From positions 156,366-220,365 of the forward strand of contig NZ_JAHPZO010000006.1 of NCBI RefSeq assembly GCF_019042655.1: 64,000 nucleotides of DNA. Reading direction: 5' to 3'. The position numbers and the translations under genes were made by a program. Below are positions 29,156 to 37,456 of this stretch, one piece after another. How positions within the stretch are numbered: the stretch's first letter is position 1; each line of letters starts with the position of its first letter. Source of the stretch: Planococcus sp. CP5-4_YE (GTDB taxonomy: Bacteria > Bacillota > Bacilli > Bacillales_A > Planococcaceae). The notes beneath the pieces were generated by a model, which was not told where the DNA came from, ran no database searches, and saw nothing but the letters and a program-made list of their open reading frames with translations.

Positions 29156-29638
29156 ATGAAGCTTTATAAATGGCTTGGCAATGAACAGGAAACCAATACG
29201 CTGAAAGACAAAGGCTGGTTCGTCTTAACAAGTGGCAGTGGTGCAGTAGCCATCAACGAACAACAAGGTTCGGCTGACAATCAGATTGCAGCTTACGAAG
29301 TGCTTGACCAAAAAGGAAGGCTCGAAGACGGGGCTTTTGCTGTTTTTAACAACATCCCGGTTACCGAAGAAGGCCGCGAACTGTTCGAATCGCGTTTTCA
29401 GAACCGTGCCGGTCTTGTCGAAAAAGAACCTGGCTTCGCAGCGATCCGCATTTTGCGGCCTCTCGATTCCGATACCTATGTCATCCTCACTATGTGGGAA
29501 GACGAATCCGCCTTCACCACTTGGCAGTCGTCTCAAGCTTACTCGCACGCACATAAAAAACGTGGCACCTCGGAAGGCATCGACAAACGCCCGAACATCT
29601 TTCCGCGCCAGTCGTTCGTCACCACTTATTCCAAATAG
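29156..29638 (+). CDS. Heme-degrading monooxygenase-like protein (HmoB type)
   Basis: Protein of 160 aa behind AGAGGTG. The C-terminal half (about 70-150) is an antibiotic-biosynthesis-monooxygenase fold: FNNIPVTEEGRELFESRFQNR, EPGFAAIRILRPL, TYVILTMWEDESAFTTWQSSQAYSHAH. The long N-terminal extension matches HmoB (YhgC) of B. subtilis, which opens heme to release iron. The His in AYSHAH could be the heme ligand region. It is divergent from the FemAB-like triplet and ends in a perfect terminator. Confidence 0.75.
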   Translation: MKLYKWLGNEQETNTLKDKGWFVLTSGSGAVAINEQQGSADNQIAAYEVLDQKGRLEDGAFAVFNNIPVTEEGRELFESRFQNRAGLVEKEPGFAAIRILRPLDSDTYVILTMWEDESAFTTWQSSQAYSHAHKKRGTSEGIDKRPNIFPRQSFVTTYSK

Positions 29639-29640
29639 CA

Positions 29641-29669
29641 AAGAGGCTTCCAATTGGAAGCCTCTTTTT
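29641..29669 (+). terminator. Terminator of the HmoB-like gene
   Basis: AGAGGCTTCC and GGAAGCCTCT pair around AATT, followed by TTTTT; it starts right after the stop codon. Confidence 0.9.
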
Positions 29670-29748
29670 CTATGGAAAAATATGTTTACATCGATATATT
29701 TGAGTGAATTAGACAGGTGCGCAGAGTGGAATGCCTCTGGACATTTCT

Positions 29749-29980
29749 TCGTCAGCTAGCCCTTGTACGCAGTTCGGCTGATAGATTTCACTATATTTTG
29801 CATGCGAAGAAGTGTCGCTGTTCATTGTCTTCATCCGCTGATGGCGGCACTTAGTTGGACTTGATAGCTACGAAGATGTTTGGTGTCTATTCAATGTGTT
29901 GATTCAGAGCTGTCCAAACTATTCATGCTAATTTTAATGATAGCTGAATCTCATTTCCACACTAAACTTAGCGATAGAGC
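29749..29980. repeat. Long inverted repeat, right arm
   Basis: The reverse complement matches 24911-25139 block by block, including the unit of the 216-bp array (only one copy here) and the adjoining segment with GGACAGCT and GTGGAAATGA. It fills most of the gene-free stretch 29670-29989. Confidence 0.7.
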
Positions 29981-29989
29981 AGAAAAGAA

Positions 29990-30013
29990 AAACCGCAGCA
30001 GCTGCTGCGGTTT
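29990..30013 (-). terminator. Terminator of ATP-grasp gene 1
   Basis: A perfect 24-bp palindrome centred on CAGCTG, with flanking A and T runs, overlapping the stop codon of the minus-strand ATP-grasp gene. Confidence 0.8.
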
Positions 30014-31265
30014 AAGTTACTTTTTCTTCTGCCAAATAGCGGGCGAGTATCATGTCTTCGCTGGTCTCCGAGACGACTTCAAGCGACCGGTTGATCTCGC
30101 GGATCGTCCCGTTCAGCTCTTCTATCGTCTGGCACACGATATTGAAACGGCCCAGCATCTGTGAATAGGAGCCGGTTATTGTGATCTCATCTCCCACTTC
30201 ACGTGTCGGAACCCAGGAAATTACTGATGGCAAATCCAGAATTTCTTCCAAGCCATTGATTTCACGGATGATTCCAGGCCCAAGGAGTACTGATAGATTA
30301 CAGGATGGGTAGCGCATGAACCCATCATCGAAATTGCTTAAATCGTATCTTGAGATATCTTCCCCGACCGCGAAATCAATCATCATTTCCAGCAAATTGA
30401 CGTCGGTCTGGCGTTTGACAATCTGGTAATGCTGCTCCCCGCTCAATCTATAGCCCATCTCGTAAATATAGAACTCTCCGTCATCATAAAGAGATTGAAT
30501 CAACACAAGCCCGTTCTTGAGCCCCATCCCTCTTAGCATCTCCCGAATATTGGCGTCGTGAAGCGCGATGAATTCCGCGAGATGGCTCGATGGGTAAATC
30601 GTGGCGACCGGCAGCGGCGGGCTTTGCCGTCCCTGGTTGTGGACAAAGCGGTCCGTCACAGCGGATAGGGTCACTTCCCCGTTTTGCAAAGTGTAATACA
30701 TTTCGACGCCGTGATTCGTATTGATAAAACGCTCAACGAGTACGCGGCCGTGGCGCGAAAAACGGCGGGCCTTTTCGACAGCATCGTATAATTCCGCATC
30801 GTTTTGGCAAACCGTAATGCCTTTGCTGGCGTAGCTGTCGACTGGTTTAACAATGACCGGATAGCGGACATGTACCCCATCGCCTTTTTCGTATTGTTCG
30901 ATGACCGGCACATTGAATCTTCGGCAAAATTCCTTGAACCGGTCTTTGTTAGAGCTAATTTCCAAATGTTCTTTCGTCGCATAAAATGGCAATTCAAGCC
31001 GGTCGGTCAATAATTGGGCATTCCACGTGTTGATGTCGTCGAAAGCCGTCAACACGCCATCGATATGTTCGTGACGCGCCATGTCTTCCAGGGCGTCGAT
31101 GTCAGCAGTACTGATATGGTACGCTTTGTCGGCATTTTTCTTCGCGGGCGATTCCTCGTTATTATCGGTGACAATTGTATACAGGCCCATGTTTTTAGCG
31201 GTTTCGACGACGTCGATCATATGCGTGATGCCGCCAAGGATGAGCAGCTTTTTTTGTTTTTCCAC
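30012..31265 (-). CDS. ATP-grasp ligase, copy 1
   Basis: Protein of 417 aa from a GTG start (MEKQKKLLILGG) after AAGGGGG; the longer frame begins in poor sequence. The N-terminal domain is PurK/carbamoyl-phosphate-synthase-like (ILGGITHMIDVVETAKNMGLYTIVTDN), then the ATP-grasp with NKDRFKEFCRRFNVPV, PVIVKPVDSYASKGITV (ATP-binding Lys), VERFI and EMGYRLSGEQHY. Such enzymes form an amide or ester bond from a carboxylate and an amine or hydroxyl, using ATP. It is a clear paralogue of 32601-33869. No membrane segment. The substrate is unknown, but the setting suggests surface polymer modification. Confidence 0.85.
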   Translation of the reverse strand: MEKQKKLLILGGITHMIDVVETAKNMGLYTIVTDNNEESPAKKNADKAYHISTADIDALEDMARHEHIDGVLTAFDDINTWNAQLLTDRLELPFYATKEHLEISSNKDRFKEFCRRFNVPVIEQYEKGDGVHVRYPVIVKPVDSYASKGITVCQNDAELYDAVEKARRFSRHGRVLVERFINTNHGVEMYYTLQNGEVTLSAVTDRFVHNQGRQSPPLPVATIYPSSHLAEFIALHDANIREMLRGMGLKNGLVLIQSLYDDGEFYIYEMGYRLSGEQHYQIVKRQTDVNLLEMMIDFAVGEDISRYDLSNFDDGFMRYPSCNLSVLLGPGIIREINGLEEILDLPSVISWVPTREVGDEITITGSYSQMLGRFNIVCQTIEELNGTIREINRSLEVVSETSEDMILARYLAEEKVT

Positions 31266-31433
31266 GGGAAACACCCCCTTCAGTTTTTTCCGGGTATTAT
31301 AGACTATAATTTTTTCTGTTTGCCCAAAATCAATCGATTTTCTTCTTCGTTTGTAGAACAAATTTACCAACCGGGATATTGTTTTGTCAATCTGAAAATC
31401 TGAAAAAAATAAAATTTCTTCCTATTTAAAAAG

Positions 31434-31466
31434 CTTTACCTCTTTTTAACCCGAAAACCCTACTGT
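31434..31466 (+). promoter_or_regulatory. TTTAACC-box promoter of FemAB-like gene 4
   Basis: CTTTACC (31434-31440) and TTTAACC (31445-31451) are 11 bp apart; 9 bp later is TACTGT (31461-31466) in the -10 position. It is the only member of this promoter class on the plus strand, and it points correctly to the plus-strand gene. The distal repeat is degenerate (5 of 7). Confidence 0.55.
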
Positions 31467-31509
31467 GAGAGTAGCAACAATCCCATTTATTTTAAGGAGG
31501 CAGAGAGCC

Positions 31510-32499
31510 ATGGCAGTTCCTACCAAACAAGCGGTTCCGGACATTTTCTTTACGCCAGAATGGAATGAAGCATACGCCACACATGAGGGAGGGGAATTCC
31601 AGCAGTTCGAATGGAAAAGTGAACTCGGGCACATCGTCTATCCATTCATCAAACGTCCGGTGCCGCTGTTAGAAGGCTGGTTCGATACGATTACCGCGTT
31701 CGGCCAAAGCGGACCTGTCATTATCGATGCCAAGGAAGGGCAGCGTCGAGCCTTGGTTGACGAGTTCGATGCAGCATTCCAGGATTTCTGCGAACAGCAG
31801 CGCATCGTTTCTGAATACATCCGCTTCAGTTCTTGGGTCAAGAATGCAGAAGATTTCTTCCTGCACTATGGTCTTGATATGCGTGGCGTCGTCATGTACA
31901 TCGATTTGACGGTCGACGATCCTTTCCACTATGAATTTTCATCCGCTGCACGCCAGCAAGTGCGCCGTGCGCTAAAAAATGGCGTGACGCTCGAATATGA
32001 TTTTACAGGGGACACATTGGATGATTTTTGCAGGCTCTATGACCTCACCGCCGACCGCAACGATTTTCCGGATCATTATCTATTCGATCCCGGAATGCTG
32101 AAGGAATCCTTCAAGCATCTAGAAGGCAAGCAATTCCTGCTCAATGCGAAATACGACGGCAAAACCGTTTCTTCTGCGCTGATTGTCCACCATGGTGATT
32201 ATATGCATTATCATTTGGTCGCCAACGATCCTGAGTATTTCCGCTGTGCCGGAAATTCATTGATCATGGCGGAAGCGTGCCGCTATGGCAAAGAACTCGG
32301 CTTTTCCCAATTTCATTTGGGCGGCGCCTCAACTGAAGCCCTCTACCGCTTCAAACGGCGGTTCACCAAAACGGAACCGCTTGAAATCTTGACCGGCAAA
32401 CGTATCCGTAATAGCGATATGTATGGCAGGCTGACCGAACTAAAAAGGCTGCAATCTGGCATTGAAAACACTGGCCATTTCCCTTTATACCGAGGATGA
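31510..32499 (+). CDS. FemAB-like GNAT-fold transferase, copy 4
   Basis: Protein of 329 aa from MAVPTKQAV, behind AAGGAGGC. It is more diverged than copies 1-3: the PYGYGGP motif reads AFGQSGP and the GGGR motif reads HLGGASTEALYRFKRRF, but length, order and the YEFSSAARQQVRRAL and YDLTADRND segments keep the family pattern. It lies between the two ATP-grasp genes, in opposite orientation, with its own box promoter and terminator. A partnership with the ATP-grasp enzymes is inferred from the arrangement. Confidence 0.7.
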   Translation: MAVPTKQAVPDIFFTPEWNEAYATHEGGEFQQFEWKSELGHIVYPFIKRPVPLLEGWFDTITAFGQSGPVIIDAKEGQRRALVDEFDAAFQDFCEQQRIVSEYIRFSSWVKNAEDFFLHYGLDMRGVVMYIDLTVDDPFHYEFSSAARQQVRRALKNGVTLEYDFTGDTLDDFCRLYDLTADRNDFPDHYLFDPGMLKESFKHLEGKQFLLNAKYDGKTVSSALIVHHGDYMHYHLVANDPEYFRCAGNSLIMAEACRYGKELGFSQFHLGGASTEALYRFKRRFTKTEPLEILTGKRIRNSDMYGRLTELKRLQSGIENTGHFPLYRG

Positions 32500-32500
32500 A

Positions 32501-32540
32501 AAAAGCGTCGGACCCGAATTTAGGGCCTGACGCTTTTTTT
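32501..32540 (+). terminator. Terminator of FemAB-like gene 4
   Basis: AAAGCGTCGGACCC and GGGCCTGACGCTTT form a long, slightly imperfect stem followed by seven T. Confidence 0.85.
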
Positions 32541-32561
32541 GTGCCGATTGAAAGCATAAAA

Positions 32562-32589
32562 AAACAGCGGGATACACGCCTCGCTGCTT
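32562..32589 (-). terminator. Probable terminator of ATP-grasp gene 2
   Basis: AACAGCG and CGCTGCTT pair around a 12-base loop, with a T-run on the minus strand, just after the stop of the minus-strand gene. Confidence 0.5.
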
Positions 32590-32600
32590 TCAGCCTTATA

Positions 32601-33869
32601 TTAGGAAGCATTTACTTTTGCCGGTTGGAAACGGGCCATGATCATATCGCCGCCGTCTTCAGAACGAATATCGAGCGTCCGGTAGATCCGTTCAATCGTT
32701 TCTATAAGCGCCTGTTGTGAATTTGCGACCACATTGAAACGGCCCAACATTTGCGAATAGGAGCCTGTCCGCTCGATCGTCTCGCCTTTGGAACGGTTGA
32801 TGACACAGGAAATCACTTCCGGCATCGCTTTCACTGCCTCCAAGCCGCGAATTTCTGCGATCGTACCTGGACCGAGTAAAATCGGCAAATTGGCGGAAGG
32901 ATATGGCATCGGGGCATAGTCGAATTGCTCAATAGGATGGTTGGCCGTATCTCCGCCAACCGAGAAATCGAGCATCATCTCCAGCAAATGGACGCCTGTC
33001 TGCTTGTGGATGATATGATAATGCTGCTCGCCGCTAAAGCGGAAGCCCATTTCGTATACATAAATCTTTCCTCCGTCATACATCGTCTGAATGAACACCA
33101 AACCGTTTTCGATGCCTATATTGCGTATCATCTTGCGCACCGCTGGGTCGACTTCTTTGATATATTGCTGTTGATGCTGTGAAGGAAACAGCATCGCTAC
33201 AGGCAGCGGCGGGTGCTCTTTTGATTGCTTATGGGTGAAGCGGTCCGTAACGGCAGTCAGGACGAGATGGCCATCCCGCGCAGTATAGAACGCCTGGACG
33301 CCGATATCTGAATCAACAAACCGCTCGAGCATGATTTTACCCGACTTTGATTCCCCGACTGCCTTTTCGACCCCCTTTGTCAGTTCCTCTTCCTCATAGC
33401 ACACCGTGATTCCCTTGCTTGCATAGCTATCGACCGGTTTGACGATGACCGGGAATTCCACCACCGGAAGATTCGGGCCCTGCTTTGGATCACATTCGTA
33501 CTCTTCGATGACCGGGACACCGAATGTCCGGCAATAGTCTTTAAAGCGGTCTTTATGCGAAGTGATTTCGAGTTGTGCGGGGGTGGCGTAAAACGGCAAG
33601 TGGAGCGTTTTGCACAGCGCGACTGCATGCCATGTATTGATATCGTCAAAAGCAGTGAACACGCCGTCGATTTGTTCCTTCCTGCCGATTTCAGCAAGCT
33701 TCTGAATATCTGCAGTACTGATGTCATATGACTGGTCGGCAATTTTCTTCGCTGGCGAACCGGTCATATTATCGGTAACGATCGTGTAGTAGCCCATGCG
33801 TTTGGCTGTTTCCACCACATTGACCATATGGAATGTGCCGCCCAGGATTAAAATTCTTTTATTATCCAT
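32601..33869 (-). CDS. ATP-grasp ligase, copy 2
   Basis: Protein of 422 aa with GGAGGGG before the ATG. It is collinear with copy 1: ILGGTFHMVNVVETAKRMGYYTIVTDN, SPAKKIADQSYDISTADIQ, KDRFKDYCRTFGVPVIEEYE, FPVIVKPVDSYASKGITVCYEE, YVYEMGFRFSGEQHYHI and GSYSQMLGRFNVV. The paired copies suggest parallel ligations with different substrates. An AATCTGAAAAT element lies about 120 bp upstream of both copies. No TTTAACC box is seen before it. Confidence 0.85.
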   Translation of the reverse strand: MDNKRILILGGTFHMVNVVETAKRMGYYTIVTDNMTGSPAKKIADQSYDISTADIQKLAEIGRKEQIDGVFTAFDDINTWHAVALCKTLHLPFYATPAQLEITSHKDRFKDYCRTFGVPVIEEYECDPKQGPNLPVVEFPVIVKPVDSYASKGITVCYEEEELTKGVEKAVGESKSGKIMLERFVDSDIGVQAFYTARDGHLVLTAVTDRFTHKQSKEHPPLPVAMLFPSQHQQQYIKEVDPAVRKMIRNIGIENGLVFIQTMYDGGKIYVYEMGFRFSGEQHYHIIHKQTGVHLLEMMLDFSVGGDTANHPIEQFDYAPMPYPSANLPILLGPGTIAEIRGLEAVKAMPEVISCVINRSKGETIERTGSYSQMLGRFNVVANSQQALIETIERIYRTLDIRSEDGGDMIMARFQPAKVNAS

Positions 33870-34017
33870 CTAAACCCCTCCACTTCGCAGAAATCGTGCG
33901 CATATAGTATAATCTCTAATTCAAAATAACTAAATAATTTTATAAGCGTAATACAAAAATACCAATTAAAAACAAAAACGTCAATAAAAATCTGAAAATT
34001 CAGGTATAAAATCCTTT

Positions 34018-35541
34018 TCAGCTTAAAGGTGTCGTATGCGAGACCATCCAGCTGCTGTCACTTCGATTGTAATAGGCGGTAATTTTATAGCCGATTCCTG
34101 CAGGGGCCAGTACCCCTTCACTTCCCGGACGGTTATTGACCTTAGCATTATCACAGACGAGCCGAACTTCCTGTCCGCCGCTATGTTCGATGAAGATTTC
34201 CACTTCTTCGCTGAATTTATGGGTCGGCGCTGGCGGAAGCTTAACGATTTCAACTTCAGACGCGCCGTTTTTTCTATTGACCGTCATGCGCGGCTCGTCT
34301 TTCATGTCGATCGGCGAGCGGCCGCCCTCAGGCACATATTGATGCAGCCGGCCGTTGTAAAGAATGCTCGTCGTGTCGTATTGGTATTCTTCATTATATA
34401 AAGAAGTGATCGAGGCAAGGCCATCTCCCATGCCATCGCGCGGTTTCGCGAGCAGCGGCTCGATGATGCTGAGCCCTGCTGCATAATCAAGCAAGACATT
34501 CGCATAGCCGTTGTTCTCAAAATAGCTATGGTTGATGCTGCCGGAATACGCAGGCGTCGTATTGATCGCGCCGCTGCCGATATGGATGCCCGCGATGCCG
34601 TTCGAATCGAAATTGCCGCCTTGGATATGATGGCCGTAAAGACCGCGCACCATCAGGCCCGTCGCTGCATTGCCGACAAAATGGCAATCGTAAATCCCGT
34701 AGACATTATTATCGCTGCCGCGGTCCGTCTGCAACCCGCAGCCGAGATGGATTTTATACGGCGTTCCCGGTGAAATGGCCTCTTTCAAAGGCGGCGACAC
34801 GGTAATGCTGCCCGTGCCGACTTCGTCGATGTGGTAGACAGACCCTTCTCCGGAACCCACTTTGAAATAAGCGCCGACATGGACGTCGCGGGCGGCAGGG
34901 TCAAGTTTCATGAATGACACATTCGTTCCTCTTCCGGATGCCCCGCTCCCTTCGATGACCGAGCCGTTTTGTGAAAACTGGCACAGCCGATCGAACACGC
35001 ATAAATTATTATTGCCTTCTTCTAGAATCTGCAAGCCATGGACAGACCCCCACATAAACGCAGCGCCTGAAAATAACTTGTCGCGGATTTCACTTGCCAC
35101 CATACATACTTTCACAAGCTGTACATAGCCGTTTTCGGGATCGGTCCCCATGAACTGGATGCCCTTAACCGAACCGCTGCCACCGCGCATGCGCACCAAA
35201 TAATCCATCGGTTCGGACGGTGCGATGCGCGTCGTCTCCGAACTATGGCCGATCCACGAAACAGCTGCATCCATGCCCCATTCCGGCACTTCGATGGGGC
35301 CGCTAATACGATACAAGCCCGGCGGAAAAAATAGATTGCCGCCTTTGCTTGTGCCATATGCGGCGTCGATCGCTTTTTGCAGCGCTTTGCGGTCATCGAC
35401 TTTGCCGTCGCCGATTGCCCCGTATGATTTCACATTGAATAATTGATCTGCCGTTTTTTTGGGACTCCACATTTCGCGGACAATATCCTCTTTATTGCGT
35501 GGAAGCAATTCCTTCTCCCTCGGTTTTTTCCAAAATGCCAT
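34018..35541 (-). CDS. Right-handed beta-helix protein (pectate-lyase superfamily)
   Basis: Protein of 507 aa. Residues 35-80 carry the N-terminal signature of the pectate lyase 3 superfamily (VKSYGAIGDGKVDDRKALQKAIDAA, then FPPGLYRISGPIEV). The middle, with GIYDCHFVGNAATGLMVRGLYGHHIQGG and HSYFENNGYANVLLDYA, has the turn pattern of a parallel beta-helix. No signal peptide or membrane segment is present, so it is either cytoplasmic or exported in another way. Such folds bind, cut or epimerise polysaccharides. A TTTAACC-box promoter lies upstream. Action on the local polymer is inferred. Confidence 0.75.
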   Translation of the reverse strand: MAFWKKPREKELLPRNKEDIVREMWSPKKTADQLFNVKSYGAIGDGKVDDRKALQKAIDAAYGTSKGGNLFFPPGLYRISGPIEVPEWGMDAAVSWIGHSSETTRIAPSEPMDYLVRMRGGSGSVKGIQFMGTDPENGYVQLVKVCMVASEIRDKLFSGAAFMWGSVHGLQILEEGNNNLCVFDRLCQFSQNGSVIEGSGASGRGTNVSFMKLDPAARDVHVGAYFKVGSGEGSVYHIDEVGTGSITVSPPLKEAISPGTPYKIHLGCGLQTDRGSDNNVYGIYDCHFVGNAATGLMVRGLYGHHIQGGNFDSNGIAGIHIGSGAINTTPAYSGSINHSYFENNGYANVLLDYAAGLSIIEPLLAKPRDGMGDGLASITSLYNEEYQYDTTSILYNGRLHQYVPEGGRSPIDMKDEPRMTVNRKNGASEVEIVKLPPAPTHKFSEEVEIFIEHSGGQEVRLVCDNAKVNNRPGSEGVLAPAGIGYKITAYYNRSDSSWMVSHTTPLS

Positions 35542-35580
35542 AATTTGGCCGCCCCTTTGCTTATTGAATGTCGTACGACG

Positions 35581-35613
35581 ATTTTACCTGCTAATTGTTA
35601 AAAATCGGTTAAA
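35581..35613 (-). promoter_or_regulatory. TTTAACC-box promoter of the beta-helix gene
   Basis: Minus-strand TTTAACC and TTTAACA (plus-strand GGTTAAA 35607-35613 and TGTTAAA 35596-35602), 11 bp apart, then 9 bp, then -10 TAAAAT (35581-35586). The gene starts 40 bp further on. Confidence 0.6.
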
Positions 35614-35678
35614 TATTTTCACATGAAAACAGCTCCCCAAAGCCAGATTTCTGCTGCGGGAGCTGTTCGTGAATCAGT

Positions 35679-37091
35679 TTATTTTCCGAGCGTCGGCGCA
35701 TGGCCTTTCATCAATTCCATGCCTTCGATAAGCGCCGCGGCCTGGAGCACTTTTTCTTCTTCGAATGCCGGACCCATGATCTGCAATCCTACTGGCAAAC
35801 CATCTTTAACGCCCACTGGAATGCTGAGTGCCGGCAATCCGGTTAGATTTCCAGGTCCCGTAAAGCGGATCACTTCATCGAGGAAGCTCAATTCCTGGCC
35901 GTTAACATCCACTGTTTGCGAACCGATCGGCGGCGACAGGAACGGCAAAGTCGGACTGATCAGCACATCGACGCTTTCAAACGCCGCAGCAAATTCCACA
36001 TCGAGTTTCCGACGGATTTGCTGGGACTGAACATAATCGACGCCGCTCATCAATTCGCCGACTTCCAGCAAAAAGCGCACATCTTCGCCGAATTTCTCCG
36101 GTGATTTCAATAGATTCGCATGATGCACAGCGCTCGCTTCTGTCGTGATCGTCACGAGCTCAGCAAACTCTGCCTGCTTCAAGGATGGAATACTGATAGG
36201 CTTGATGACCGCTCCCGTATCTTCTAGCTGTTTCAACACAAGCCGCACTTGTACGTCCACACGGCTATCAACGTTTTTAAAGAAATACTCTTCCTCGATG
36301 CCGATGACCAGATTTTTCGCTTCGCTTTCCAATAGCCCCGAGAAATTCTTTGCCGGGCGGTCGATCGATGTCGGGTCTTTCGGGTCGTAGCCGCTCAATA
36401 ATTCCAATAGCAATGCCGCATCGTAAACCGTCTTCGTCATTGGCCCAATATGATCAAGCGACCACGCAAGCGGGAAGCAGCCGTACTTCGAAATGCGCCC
36501 GTGCGTTGGCTTGAGCCCGATAATGCCGCAGCTTGACGCCGGTATGCGAATCGATCCGCCCGTATCCGTACCGAGTGACGCAATCGACATATGTGACGCC
36601 ACCGCTGCACCCGATCCGCCGCTTGAGCCTCCCGGAATCTTCGCCAAGTCCCACGGATTTTTGCATGGTCCGAAATGCGGATTGGTCGTCGTCGCCCCCC
36701 AGGCATACTCATGCATATTGAGTTTGCCGGTAAACGTTACGCCTGACATCTTCAATTTCGAGACGACTGTCGCATCGAAATCCGCCACAAATTCACGGTG
36801 GATACTCGAGCCCATAGTTGCCTTTTCATCTTTGAAATAAAGAATATCTTTTAGCGCCATTGGGATCCCATGAAGCGCACCGCGGTAGTTGCCGCTTTGG
36901 ATTTCCTGTTCAGCCTGCTTGGCAGCTTCCAACGCTTGTTCTTTCTGCACGGTAATATACGCATTGATTTCCCCATTGTATAAATCAACGTTCGCCAATA
37001 CCTGTTCTGTCAACTCGACAGGCGACACTTGCTTGGACTGAATGAGCGGCGCCAGTTCACCGATGGATTTCTGTGCAAGGTCGTTGCTCAT
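35679..37091 (-). CDS. Amidase (GatA-like signature family)
   Basis: Protein of 470 aa. The Ser-cisSer-Lys triad is intact: K81 (MALKDI), cis-Ser S156 (GGSSGGSGAA) and nucleophile S180 (GTDTGGSIRIP). The enzyme hydrolyses an amide or transfers ammonia. It could be mistaken for GatA, but no gatB is adjacent and a 59-aa gene is coupled upstream, as with AtzE/AtzG-type amidases. The start ATG overlaps the stop codon of that small gene (ATGA). The substrate is unknown. Confidence 0.85.
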   Translation of the reverse strand: MSNDLAQKSIGELAPLIQSKQVSPVELTEQVLANVDLYNGEINAYITVQKEQALEAAKQAEQEIQSGNYRGALHGIPMALKDILYFKDEKATMGSSIHREFVADFDATVVSKLKMSGVTFTGKLNMHEYAWGATTTNPHFGPCKNPWDLAKIPGGSSGGSGAAVASHMSIASLGTDTGGSIRIPASSCGIIGLKPTHGRISKYGCFPLAWSLDHIGPMTKTVYDAALLLELLSGYDPKDPTSIDRPAKNFSGLLESEAKNLVIGIEEEYFFKNVDSRVDVQVRLVLKQLEDTGAVIKPISIPSLKQAEFAELVTITTEASAVHHANLLKSPEKFGEDVRFLLEVGELMSGVDYVQSQQIRRKLDVEFAAAFESVDVLISPTLPFLSPPIGSQTVDVNGQELSFLDEVIRFTGPGNLTGLPALSIPVGVKDGLPVGLQIMGPAFEEEKVLQAAALIEGMELMKGHAPTLGK

Positions 37092-37267
37092 TTCTGCACA
37101 CCTCCCGGAATATGCGTCAAGGCCATATCCAGGTCTTTCAACTGTTCCTGATCCACCGTTTTGCGCAACTCTTCAAATCCTGCCATCTGCCCAGTGAGCA
37201 TTTCCTTGTGATGATCCGGAACATGAATGCCTTTCCTCTCCAAAACTTCGTGAATGTCGAACGCCAC
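37088..37267 (-). CDS. Small partner protein coupled to the amidase
   Basis: Protein of 59 aa from a GTG start with GGGGG 6 nt upstream, beginning AFDIHEVLERKGI and ending DLDMALTHIPGGVQK. It has no membrane segment and looks helical. Its stop codon overlaps the amidase start by ATGA, so it is almost certainly translated. Its size and position recall GatC or AtzG, small helical subunits that wrap around amidase partners; this is inference, as I see no diagnostic motif. Confidence 0.7.
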   Translation of the reverse strand: MAFDIHEVLERKGIHVPDHHKEMLTGQMAGFEELRKTVDQEQLKDLDMALTHIPGGVQK

Positions 37268-37456
37268 ATGAATCCCCCATTCCTGAATTTTTTCTGAGGT
37301 GCAGGTCCTGATGATTACCGACAGTTTACCACTCGCACGTCTAAATTAACAGAATATTCCTTCAAAAAAATCCCGTTAGAAAAGCTGGCAGTCTTATCGC
37401 CTGTCAGCTGATCTCTTTTTTTATCTATCCATTCCCAGTACCCCGTGATTATAGCT

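Noticed and set aside
34018..35541. Beta-helix gene as a phage tail-spike
   Set aside because: No other phage gene is in the neighbourhood, and its promoter matches those of the surface locus.
35679..37267. Amidase and small partner as gatA-gatC of the tRNA amidotransferase
   Set aside because: No gatB follows, and the small protein lacks a recognisable GatC pattern; a general amidase is safer.
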